Shown here: one piece after another, positions 38,201-51,200 of the stretch
Numbering within the stretch: the stretch's first letter is position 1
How the letters are laid out: every line of letters starts with the position of its first letter
Assembly (NCBI RefSeq): GCF_000699445.3
Contig: NC_067196.1
Span: 73,663,864 to 73,727,863 of the forward strand
Length of the DNA stretch: 64,000 bases
Direction of reading: 5' to 3'
DNA from: Schistosoma haematobium
Lineage: Eukaryota > Platyhelminthes > Trematoda > Strigeidida > Schistosomatidae
The notes under the pieces: generated by a model
Told to the model about the DNA's origin: nothing
Databases searched by the model: none
What the model saw: only the letters and a program-made list of their open reading frames with translations
Position numbers and translations under genes: made by a program

Positions 38201-41200
38201 TGTTAAATCACTACAGTTTTGTAATGATAAGCAGAATACAAATCATCTTGATTACTGTATAAATTTTGTTTTCCATTTTTACTGTCATTCATTAATCAGA
38301 TCAGTAAGTCATGATGATACGTTAGTCAATCATTCATTGTGTAACAGTTAATATCATGTTTGTTTAGTCCCTAATTCTGATCAAATCCTGTCGATCAAAT
38401 TGGTTGCGGACAGTAGTTTAAGTAATTCGACAGCAGTTACATTATATTTTTTAGGTGGTTGTAGCATATATTAGCTAGATTATTAAAAATCATATCCCTG
38501 TAAGATTACATTTATGTAATTCTACAATTTTCAAATCCTTTTTAGTAATATCTGTTTGTCTAAAATACACATGATATCAGACCAATAGGAATTTTCGAAC
38601 TATTTTCATCCCTTAAATAATGTAATTCTTCATTATAAACACTTGATTATCAATCCGGTTTGATTATTCCTTTGTAAATCAATGAGATTCTATGTCCTAC
38701 CCCTCCTCGTACAGCAATCTAAAGTTGATTCTTTAACGAATATAACAAGAATTAATTTTCTTATACACATGTACATGTAGTCATGGTCTTCTTTTTAGCT
38801 TAATGATATTTTATATTTTGCTTCAGAATATTATCAATCTTCAAACTCTTTTCACACTGAATGGGATTGTTTTTTTGTGTGTTTAGATTGATGACAAATT
38901 ATTACAATGTTTCGGTAATCTTCTTGCCAATGATAATTCATCACCAGAATTATATCAACTTCTACGTCGTATTGCATCACAAGATAGTAAGTTGTTGAGT
39001 AATGTTATGCTAAAAAAAAGAAATGAATTTCAAACATATTTTCTTTATTTATTATCAATCAGTCAGTACCCTGCATCTCCCCTCAACACACACTCTGTGT
39101 TTCTGTGTAATGATTTTTAATACATTTCATTGAATAGTGGAAGTTTCACCTGATAAAAATAAGTGATAATTCATGCTATTTTTCTACTAATTAAAATTCA
39201 TATGTATACATTCGTTGCAAATTTATTTTACCATATTTTTGTTTTAATTCAGTGGATTATGATCTATCGAATAAATGTACATCACATAGCATGGATAGTA
39301 TACATTCTAGAGAAGAAGAAGAAGAAGAAGAAGAAGATCATCATTCAAAACTAATGATCAATCATCAATCAGAGGATACAAAAAGAATTGATTCTATTAT
39401 TCTGGATACTGGAGAAATCGATATCACAGAACCTCATATTTCTTATATTGATCAGAGTAATACAGAAGCATCTGGTGAATCTGATGTAAGAATTAATTTT
39501 GTAGCTTATTTTGTTCATTTTAGTGTCGTTTTATTTTTTAGTGTTTTACTAGTTTGGGCAGCATTATCAGTGCCTAATTCTAATAGTAGTGTGTTTTTCT
39601 TCAGAGTTATTCCACAAGTATCAGGAAAGTCCATTCTGTTTAACTTTTTTTCTTTCTTTTTACAGTTGGTTGTATTGGAAGTCTTTATGCTATATTTTGT
39701 ATTATTATTTGAATACAGCTTTGACTGTTTTATTCATCAAATTGCCACTAAAAACTGATCATCATCCGTATGTTTTTTTTTCTAGTATTAAAATCTTCAG
39801 CAGTATGTACAGAGCCACAATACTACTAGAGACCGCCCCCAAATGCCCTGGTACGGTCGAGAGTGGAGAGAGTCCGCTCTCCCTCTCGAAATGCTCTCAC
39901 ATGGCCACGCGTATATAGCCTCTACCAGGGAAGTCCTACTCACTGCCTCATGGCGGGGGTGTTGTTTACGGAAATGAGAGGAAGAAAAGCGAATGTCCGG
40001 CGCTTTAACAGGATTCCAAACCAATGGTGCACATGGGCTCCAGTACTTCGAGGGAACAAATGGCGTATGAACCAATTGTTGGCCACCGGCTTCCATGGGA
40101 CTGCATCTCCTTACGATGCTCCACTGCCTTGTGGATCAGACCTTCAGGTCGAAGGCTCGGGGAGTGGCCCACTAAGAAAACCACCTGCAGTATCACAGCC
40201 CTCACACAAATCAAATGAGATTTGTGTGGCGCATATGTATTTGGTGCCTCCTCGTACCAATATCTATGTGTTAAAATAAAAATAATAAAAAAAACTACTG
40301 GAGACCATATCCCGTGATCCCGTGGGTTTCAAAGAGTGTGTGTCATCTTCACTATTGGGTTGGTATTCAACGATTAATATTTTTAATTTTGGTCAATTTG
40401 TGGTACTGTGCGATAATCATCATTATCCATTTTATATCAGTCTATGATCATAATCAACTTCGAACCGAATTATCTTCACAAACATTCACATTGTAATTAT
40501 TATATTTTAGCTAGGAATAGATGAATTGAGACTGTTAATGACTGGCTTTAAGAGGTATTTCCTGGACTTCTAGTGAGAAGCAGTGACCAGTGGAGTTCAA
40601 CCGGATTTTTTGTGAGATAGTCACTCACTGAAGACAGTGGTGGATATATCGCTTGACTTCGTGGATTAGTTGAAGTTAGACATTAAAACCTTTGGATGCC
40701 GGCTCTGTGGTCTAGAGGTCCTGGGTTGAAATCTCACAAGGCGGAATCGTGGATGCGCACTGTTGAGGAGTCCCACAATAAGATGAAATGGCCGTCCAGT
40801 GCTTTCAGGTTTTCTATGGTGATTTAGCTTCAATTGACTAATGATCTCGACTATTAATATTACTTTATGTTTCAAACACTCAAAGCGTTATCCACTGGTC
40901 TATTAAGTCTGGACATTCAACAACCCGTTCAGTTGGTATGATGCTTAAATCATTATTAGCGAGCGTTCGGATTATCCCATTGTTGTTAGTCACATATGTT
41001 TGTATGCGTATCAAACTAGACTGATCGAAATTCAGTCCTCGATATCAACAACGTGATAATTCAAACACTTACTAATAATAATGTATTTAAGTCTAGTTTC
41101 ATTGAAATCTATATAACAACCACTACTACTGGTTAGTATCATTACTGTTTTGTTGTTGTCTGATTTCCTTCTTGTTGTTCATTTATTATCGTACCGTTAA

Positions 41201-44200
41201 TATGTGAAGGTGTAGCGATTTTCATACTAGTTATCACTTTTCAATACATGCTGTGTTGTATTATAAATAGACATATTTTCGAATTAAATTCGTTAACTGT
41301 TTATTATCTGTAGTTGTTTTCTTTCCATCCCTCTTCCCTACCAGGTACCTGGTTTAGGTTATCTACTTAATTCTATCGAACCAGAAGCTATAGAGTTTGC
41401 AGACACTGTAGAAGCCATAATTCGTAGTAATACTGTTAAAAATAGACGAAACAACAATAATGGTGATGATAATGAAAACCCGATTGATTTAACTATTGAC
41501 AAAATATCACAAGCTCCATCTCATTCATGGGAACATTTTCAATCGATTCAAAATGCTAATCATAAAAATAATCCCATATTAGTTGATCAATTAATACACA
41601 GTGAGGAAGAGAAGGAGCCAGAAAAGATTTGTGATTCAATTGGATTACTTACTCATTCTACGTCATATACTAATTCATCAGTGATTAAAACTGTGAATAC
41701 TGTAAGTTGTGTGGATGGTGGGCACGTTTTTCTAATAATCAATATTGTTTCTGTTCGACTTCGTATAATCACATCATGATTTATTTTATTATTTGAACAC
41801 ATAAATATTGGTACAAGAATGCGCCACACAAAACAATGGGAATTTAAGGGGAAGGAAAAAAAGAGAATAATAACGAAGAGATTGATGTAAGGTGGTGTAA
41901 TAATAATAATAGTAAAAATGGGAGGACGGAAAGGTACAATCAGAAGAAATCTTTCAGTTAAGGAAGACACAACCACTTTTTATGAAGAAAGTAAAAGAAG
42001 GTTACAGCAGGATCGCCACTGGCTTCTATTCTGAGCCATATCTGATAACGTCTCTAGCCACTGTGTCGTACTATCTCTGGGACCCCAACCAGGGAGTCGT
42101 GAAGGACCGACAGAAGCCAGCCCTTTGCAGCTTTCTCTCATACCACGACACCATGTCATACACTGACCACCTCTCCGCTTCTTCCAACCAGTCCCAGAGT
42201 CGGCAAATAATGCACGACGTGGAATTCTCTGGGACGACATTTGTAGAACATGTCCAAGCCACCGAAGTCGGTGTTTCAAGATGGTGACACCAATTGAATT
42301 ATCGTCTCTGCACCCGAACACACGATGCCGAACCTCTGCATTACTAACATGGTGTTCCCACTGAATGTCAGCAATCCTTCGGAGACAGTTATGATGGAAC
42401 ACAGAGAGTAGTCTAACGTCCTCAACTCGGAGAGGCCAGGTTTCACAAGCATAGAGCTGAACTGCTCTCACCGACACGTTGTAGATCCGACCTCTTACAG
42501 CCAGACTAACATCACGAAGGCGCCAAAGGTGGTCTAGATTGGCATAAGCCGCTCTGGCTTTCACTATTCGTGCATTGTTCTCATCACTCATACCACCACC
42601 AGCACTTATGCAGCTACCCAGATACACGAACTTCTCGACTACTTCTACCTGCTCACCATCCAGGGTGAGTACAGGATTAGAACCCTGCCAGTCTTGTAGA
42701 AGTACCCTGCACTTCGATGGTGCAAAGCACATACCCATACCTACGGACACTGATTGCCAACTGATTAAGTGCGGATTGCATGCCTTGGGCATTATCGCAC
42801 AGTAAGACAATATCATCCGCATACTCAAGGTCGAGAAGTCTTTCTCCAGGCAACAGATCCACACCGCCATTACTGACATCTATCAGAGCTGTTTCCAGAA
42901 TGTCATCGATGGCAAAGTTGAAGAGGAATGGTGAGATTGGGCAACCCTGCCTAACCCCACTGCTCGAATGGAACAATGGAGAGAGGTGGTTGTATGCCCT
43001 CACTCTGCCTGAGGTGTTTTTATATAGGGCTTTCAGGATGTTAATAAACTTCTCAGGCACACCCTTCTTCAATAGACAATCTCAGAGAACAGTCCTGTCC
43101 AACGAATCGAAGGCAGCGCTGATGTCAAGAAACACTACGATTGTTGGCCTTTGAAAAGTATGGCGGTGTTCTAAGATTTGGCGGAGGGTGAAGATATGAT
43201 CAATACATCCTCGATTGGAACGAAACCCAGCCTGCTGCTCGCGAGTCAATCTTTCTCGTGTTTTGAACAACCTATGAAGTATGATGGAAGCCAATAGCTT
43301 GGACGCAATCGGAAGTAAACTTATCCCCCGATAATTGTTACAGGAACGACGTGAACCGTTTTTAAAGATAGGGACAACTATCAACTCATTCCATGACGTT
43401 GGTAGACTCTTTAGTCCCCAGACCTTTGTGAACAACGTCGTCAATTCCTTTGTCAGAAAGTCACCATCATCTTTAAAAAGAGCCGGAGGTAAGTCATCTG
43501 GGCCAGGTGATTTGTAACGCTTCAAGAGTTGGAGTTCCTTGCGGACTTCCTCCTCGTTTGGTGGATCAGTCGTCACCGGCCATGGAGGGCAGGACAGTCT
43601 GACTGATGTTGCCGGAGCAGCAGGCCAGTTGAACTGCCCTTCGAAGAATTCTGCCCATCGTCCAAGACGTCGATGGATGTTAGTGATTGGGATCCTGTCA
43701 TCTTCGCAGATTGTTTCGCTCACACCAGACTTCTTGCTGCCAGTGGCTCGGATGAGTTGGAAGAGCTTCCGGTAGTTACCAGATGCAGCTGCTGCTTCCA
43801 ACTCATTGGCACGCTCCGACCACCAGGCTTCTCGGTCCTTACGCAAGCTTTGCCCAATTTCCTTACATAACATCCTTCGTTTGTGGTCAAACTGACGGTC
43901 ACCCGGAGTAGACCGACGGGCTTCAATAAGTTGTAAGGAACCAGAAGAAACCCAGTGCTTATAAGCGGGACGTTTCGCGAACCCACAACTGACTGTACCC
44001 GCCATTTTCATGGCGTCGTGCAATTGCAACCAATGCTCATCTATACTTTTCGGTGGAATGGTAGCTAGCCTAGAAGCTAGCTCGGTTCGATACTTACTTG
44101 CAACAGAAGTTGCAACCAGCTTGCTAACATCAATCTGTTGGTGGTGGTCACTTCGTTGGCCACTGAAAAGTAAGGCAAGATTGGCGCAGACCGAGGCATG

Positions 44201-45181
44201 GTCAGAGTCCAGATAGGTACTCCAAAAGAAGCGGCAGTCTTGTACACAACCACGCCAGCGGTAGCTGATCGCGATGTGATCAATCTGAGTCCAGGCTTGA
44301 GGTGCAGAGGGAGGACGCCAGGTGGTACATCGGCGATGACTGTGCCGAACGTTAGTGCTAGCCAGAAACAGGTTGTGGTCTGTGCACAGTTGCAGTAGAC
44401 GGTCCACGTTATCTGACCTGCGACCAACGAGTCCCCATCGGCCACCTGAACGACTCTCTACTGTGCCTAGACGCTCAACCTGAGCATTCAAGTCTCTGGT
44501 TAGTACCACAATATCTGTCGAACGCACTTTCTGGAGAAGAACAGATAACTGGTGGTAAAACTCATCCTTGATTGCATCTGGGCTGCAATCTGTCGGAGCA
44601 TAGGCGGAGATGACGAAAAGACATCGTTTCTCACGCCGATTTCTTCTCACTTTGATGGAGCTTTCTAATCTAACAGCGCATAATCGACTGTTAATGGGCA
44701 TCCAACCGATTAGTGCTGCCTTAACTCTAGCGTTTAGTGCGACACCAAGGCGACCAAGACCAGACGAAGATGCCACAGGGTCCTCGGATAAGCGCATGTA
44801 AAACAAGCTTTTTGAAGCGACAAATGGAGAGCGAATTTGTAGTACTTCGCCAGAGTCTTGAATACGGGTCTCGGATAGACAGCAGACATCGATATTAAGA
44901 CTTTCCAAAGACATAGCCAGCCCTATTCGTTGTCCAACCTGCATTAGTGTGCGAACGTTGAAGGCAGCCAGTTTGAATGGTGCACGTTGTTTCAGAAAAA
45001 CTACTTCAGTACTCATATTTTGTGGTAACATACAATTTTCAACCGGACAGTGACTCGAGAACGTTTAGATACAGTCAAATTTCCACCAAAGACGAGCTGC
45101 TGTATAAGTCGAAAAAGTAAGTATAGACAGAGTATGAATAAAAGAGGGTGAATAATGTCGTATTAAGTAATACTAATAACA

Positions 45182-45241
<60 letters not shown>

Positions 45242-48200
45242 GTTTGAATCATTTGGTTGTTATTCGAAGCGGAAAAGTAGTTTCCATAGATATAGAGAGT
45301 TCATCATTTGCGTGTGGGCTGTGATACTGCCCGAGTGCCCAGACCGAAGCAGGTGGTTATCTTAGGGGCCACCGCCCGAGCCTTTGACCTAAAGGTCTAA
45401 CCCACAAGGCAGTGGAGCATCGTAAGGAGATGCAGTCCCATGGTAGCCGGTGACCAAGGAATTGGTTCATACGCCATTTGTTCTCGCAGGATACTGGAGC
45501 CCATGTGCACCATTGGTTTGGAATCCGGTTAAAACGCCGGAACTTGCCGATCATGTACATGTTTTTTTACTTAACTTTGAATCATATAGTGTCTGTGTAG
45601 AAAGATATCCAGAAATCACGTTGATAGTGGATTCGGAGTTCTAAGATGGTGGTGTATAAAAGTGTTTGACTAAGTAATTGTTGATGTTTAAATTCGAAAC
45701 AATACAAAGGCCAGGTTAGTTTTAGAAGTGAATGAATTAAGTTGCTCTATAAACTATCTTGTTATTCACTAAGTTTATCAACTGGATGTACGGTCAGAGA
45801 GAAACGTGAAATTCTAGTATAGATTAATTATTTTTATACTGTATACTGACGATGTTTGCAAGGCGAGTGATGAAAGCTTCACGGTTGAGCTATTCAACTT
45901 CTAAAACTTTCTTTCATCCACAAAGGAATAGAATTCAAACGTGATATCCAATGGTTGACAATTAGATATTTCAACAATTAAACTATCCTATTTACAAGAA
46001 AATTAGTATACAATGAGTCAATATTTTGAATACAGAAATCTCCTTTTACAAATTGAACATGGAATCTAAACGCCTTTGTATTGAAAGAATGAACATATTC
46101 GTATACAACACAAAAAGCTTTATTTATAATTTTTCGCTTGAAAGTCTTTTTGTTCTCAAGGTCAATACACTTGTTGCTAATAATTATTCTTACATCTTTG
46201 TGATTTGGCTCTTTAATATATTTAGAAAACATTTTGTTTATCAAATTAATCTTCTCTACTTATACGTAACTAATTTGTCTATCAGTAGAATTTATTGATT
46301 AATTGTATCGAAGTAAATTAGAATTAATTTACATGATATTATTGATATACCTGGTGTTTTCTTGACATTCGTTCCATTATTGTAAAATTTCATACCTTAA
46401 TAAATAACAAATAATTAATCACATTTGCGAAGTTTTATAATGTAAATCAACTTTACTGAATTGTTTTTTTACATTTCTTCTTAGGAACCTTGTAATAACA
46501 CAAGTAAACTATCCAAAAATTCTGATGATCATAATCAACAGTTAAATGAAACTTCTCAATATTCTGAACAATTAAATGAAACTGCTTCATTTAATGCTAA
46601 CTTATCATCAGACAGTTCAGGATTTCAAGTTCTACCATCGTCATGGAAACCAATACATCAACAGTTTCGCCGCCGGATTCGTAGAAATCGACCACGTCAA
46701 ATGATTTCTTCTGAATCTAAAGAGACTCCTGCCAGTCACTCGAACTCACCTCATTCTGGTACTCCTCCTGTTCCTTTGTCGTGGAATGAAGCAACTGATG
46801 CACTTCGTTTGCCATTGGGTTTAATTCCTACTTTTATTCCGAATCCTGGTTCAACAAATGCCCCAGGGACTACAGCGTATATGCTTTGTCGACCTCCTTA
46901 TAGTGAACCTGAATGTTCAGCAAATGACGAAGGTAAGTATTTTAAGTTATGTTTCTTATTCATTCGAGTAATATCAATACTTTCGATAATTGTAATTGTA
47001 TTTATTGTGATCGATTGTGTTTTCGACTAATATCTTATATAGTCATTCCCGTTTATATTAGTTTCTCAAACAAAACATCATCTACGATTATCAATGATTT
47101 AAAAGTGTCTGTGGATTGTTGAAGAGTTATCGTAGATAAATGTTTCTTTCTTAACCCCTTAACTCTGTTAGATAATCAGAGTATCCAGCTTTGAAGTTAT
47201 CTTACAGAATCAGTTTAAATGAACTCATTCACTAGATGTCTGGTTAGAGCCACATTTTAAGTGTGAGAGATTGTGACACCACCAGGTTTCTCAAACCAGA
47301 GTAGAGATGGAATGGGTTTTGAACTTGGGGTTTAATGGCTGAACGCCTTCACTACTGAGCCACTGCGGGTTGTTAGTTATGGGCATAACTAAACAAATAA
47401 TCCGACGGAAAAATGAATCAAATATGTCACCACAACTTGGAAGTGTTTTTACTGAAGATTAAAATTGATTTACAATTAATGTTACAAAATAAAAGTTTTT
47501 CAACCTCGATTTCTGACTAGTTTACATAGATAAAATATTTTTTCTGTTCTAAATCTTCTGTCCTTTATAAGAAATCAATTAATTTTCTAAATTAAATTTA
47601 CACAATGTTTATTGAAATTTCTGTATTTCTTAAAATACTTTAATTGTACTTGCTTTGATTCAACAGATTCTTATTCACGTTTATCATTGTTTCTTGGAGT
47701 TTATATGAATTCTGAATATCTAATACAAATACCATTACGTGATAAGAATGCTACTTTATTCAAATATATTCAAGTAAGTAACATTACTGTTTCTATTTTA
47801 ATAAAATGTAAATATGAATTGATCAGTCATAATCAACGTAGAGCTTGGGATTAACGAAGTCTGGGTCAAGCTCTTATATAGAGTAGAGGGTGTGTGTGAA
47901 TTTTTAATCTTTTCTCTTGTTGTGTGTCTTTAGAACATTATCGACATACTACGAAATTATTGCTCGATGTAGCTAGTTGATTCCATAAATGATATAGGTT
48001 GACACATGTCAGAGTGTGACGGTTCACGTCTAGTTAGATGGTACTTTGTGTACTAGAGGAGCATGGAGACTAAAGTGAACGAAAATAGCTGGATAAGAGA
48101 AAAATAAAGTAAAGATAAGGGTTCAAAATACACTGACATTTAATGCGGAAAACAATAGACAACAATCAGCAGTAAAAAAACCTCAGATTGAGTCAGTCTT

Positions 48201-51200
48201 GAAGTCGAAACTAAAAGCATATAGTTTAACCTGCTAAAAAGATTCCTTTTGAATATTTTTCATTTTTTAAACCACCTTAAATCAAAACAATCAAGAGCGA
48301 AATTGATTGATATACTAACTAAATAAATATCACATTGAATGGAATTATGATCTCCTGTTGCTATTTCGTGTTTAACACTTCTTATATGTAGTAACAGTAG
48401 TTTTAATTACTTTTTTATTATTTACGATGAGTACACTTACTCGTCATTCTAGGTAATTAGAATAAATGTTGAAAAGTGCAAAAGTCGATATCTTGTTTTA
48501 TAACGACACGATAATATTATATGATATTTTATTCTATGTAACAGTTTGTTATGAGTTTCATCCGTTTCATCTTCACTGAATAAATCTTATCTATATTTAG
48601 AATATTTGTACATAGTGAGTACATCACATGCATATGTAACCTTTTGTGCACTGTCTTATGTTGGATTGATTGCTCTGATCCCACCCGGATAATCTCCATT
48701 TACTAACACGATTCAGTCCAAAAGTTAGTGACTTGATGGACTGATGCCGTATTTCCGTTTACACGGCCCTATATTTCAGTTACCTCTCGAGGTAGATGGT
48801 GGTTCGATAAACATACTACACTTCCCGAACACTCACTAGCTCACCAATTGATTTTTTATCTTTGCCTAGTATCCTAGCATCCGTCAGCAAGACCTACCTA
48901 TGATCATGTGGTCTGATGTTGCTTGTGAGTTCTGAACTTGCGTCAGCTAATTTTACAGTCTGAGATGAAACCAGTTGACTGTTAGGGCCGTGGTCAACCT
49001 ACTATAAGACTGAAATACTGCCAACTTGCTTCGAACACTTAATAATACTCTTTATTCTTTTAAACTAGTGGTTACATGACAACGTGATCGATAGAATTCG
49101 GTCAACTCTATGGATCAGATAAATATGACAGTTACTACCCCCTAATAATCTATTAATGTACATGTTCAGTGTCCAATATTCTTTCAAACTACAATTATCA
49201 GCATAGAAATCTCCAAATTTTCAATTGATCTTAAAACAACAGCAACTTAGTAACCTATTATTCTTCTTATTGAACTATATATTTTAATAAGCAAAGATGG
49301 ATAATGGCTAGCAGTGAAATCCAGGACGCACGTTTCGTTCTATTTAGGGGTCGTCAGCTAGGTGTACCTGCATCTCAGAGTTGATGTTCACTCCGGGACT
49401 CGAATTCAGTATTGTTCGCGATGGCGTTCCACTGCTAGCCACTATTCATCTTTGCTTATAATACTTATAAATTAAGGCAATATCGAGGCATACGCACAGT
49501 ATGCACATATGCCAATAAGAGACTGATCAATTTCAGTCGTAAAACATCAATGGGAAGATTCAAGTAAAACAATATCAAGTGAATTATATATTTTAATGTT
49601 GAGGTTGCCTAAATCAAGTTTAAATTGTCAATGTATAATACAACATACATATTTCAATAATTATTTGGTCTTTTAAACGATTCTAACTCATTATTTAAAT
49701 TTTTATCTTTACTGTTAAATTTATTAAAAAAAACAAACAATTTTAGGAATTGTCAGAGAAATTTGAACTACTTGAAAATTCTAGTGAATATCGTTTGTCC
49801 AAATCAATTGATGGAAATGATAAAACAAAAAATAATTATTTAATTAAATTAGGTTATCGATTTTGGGATGCGAATGATGATTGTGTCAAATCATCTACAT
49901 TATCAACTATTCCTACACCTATTACTGATGTTAGTAATAATGATCATGATCATGATGTGAATGAGGTATGTGTCTTTTTATTACAGAAATTTTTTTTCAA
50001 TATTTGTTACTTCTGTTGTGATTAGGTTAGTAAGTAGTGTTCTTTATTATGTGATATTGATAAGTCTTGCTACCAGTCCGTCTAAACTATCTTCCCAATT
50101 TACTTCTACATGTCTACTGAAACAGGAGAAAGAACAGGCGAATGGCGAGAAAAATTCTTTCTTGAAGGTTAGTTCGTGTACGATAACGAGGTTAAGTACA
50201 GTGTTACATACTATCCTAGGCTTCAAGAGATTTCTGAAACCGTAAAAAGCATAGTAGTAGTATAGGCATATATATATATATATATATATCAGTGAATTAT
50301 GTAGTTTTGTGAGATTTTGTATTTATTCAACCGAAATTTTGGTGGAGAACGGACGTAAGTTAGTTGTAATCTGCTATTACGTCATTCTACTATAGAAGCT
50401 GTTAGCACTGGATACCATGGAGTCTTTATGGAAGTTTAAGCATATCAATGTGAAAATTAAATTTCTTGCTGTTTTTTTTTTTTTTTTTACATCAGTCAAC
50501 AATTCGAACAATCTATGGGAAGGCATTATTAAATAAACGTGATTTAAGATTTACACCATCTTTGGATAGACCAATAATTTATACATCATCAGGCATTAAA
50601 ATACCTATAATTGATGATAATAACATTAACAGTAATAATAACGATGATGTTGATGGCGTTGTTGTGGATAATTTAACTAACAAATCAGAATACTCAATAA
50701 TAAATGATTACAACGTTCATAAATCTTATCCACCAAGTGATCCTGAAGATATTTTACAACTTATCAAGTTGTTATATCAGTTATCTGGTTTAAAGGAATT
50801 CAATTTGGAGAATAATAATAACAATAATGATAATTCATTGGTTGATAAAAGCGAATCACTTGAAATGAAAGTGGAGGATTTTACATCTACACGATTAACT
50901 AATAAGTTATTGCGTCAAATACATGATCCTCTAGCGTTAGCTTCTGGTGCTTTACCTAATTGGTGTTTAAGTTTAAGTCAACGATTTAATATTCTCTTCT
51001 CATTCAATGTACGTTCTCAGTTGTTTTCGGCTTGTGCATTTGGTCCAGCCAGGTTAGTGCTAGCTTAAGCGGTGTTGCTTTTCTTCTTTCAATAAATTCT
51101 TGCATATGTTTTTCACTGTACAGCATACACTAAATCTGATTTCTTTCTTTGTTTTTATATACTACTCGATTACTGAAATGAGTAGGTAAAGTTTTCTGAA

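Larger units (their letters stand above)
39486..41344 (+). other. HECTD1 intron 16 (1,859 bp)
   Basis: Contains an inverted copy of the roughly 500-bp repeat (39832-40284), a SINE (40567-40850) and a dispersed repeat (40984-41079). Confidence 0.8.
41702..46484 (+). other. HECTD1 intron 17 (4,783 bp)
   Basis: Dominated by a LINE inserted into a copy of the roughly 500-bp repeat; the remaining right part (45553-46484) is AT-rich without recognised features. Confidence 0.85.
47774..49746 (+). other. HECTD1 intron 19 (1,973 bp)
   Basis: Holds an inverted piece of the unnamed repeat (48690-48760), a decayed hammerhead-type repeat (49289-49462) and a dispersed repeat piece (49490-49565). Confidence 0.75.

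Noticed and set aside
39863..40279. 138-codon plus-strand frame
   Set aside because: Reads through the inverted roughly 500-bp repeat; matching frames in the other copies are broken or differ in length.
44077..44445. Several frames antisense or out of frame to the LINE (43335-44801)
   Set aside because: Shadows of the minus-strand endonuclease/reverse-transcriptase frame.
45184..45243. Possible CRISPR-like or tandem array
   Set aside because: Simple trinucleotide repeat without spacers; no CRISPR array is present and none is expected in an animal genome.
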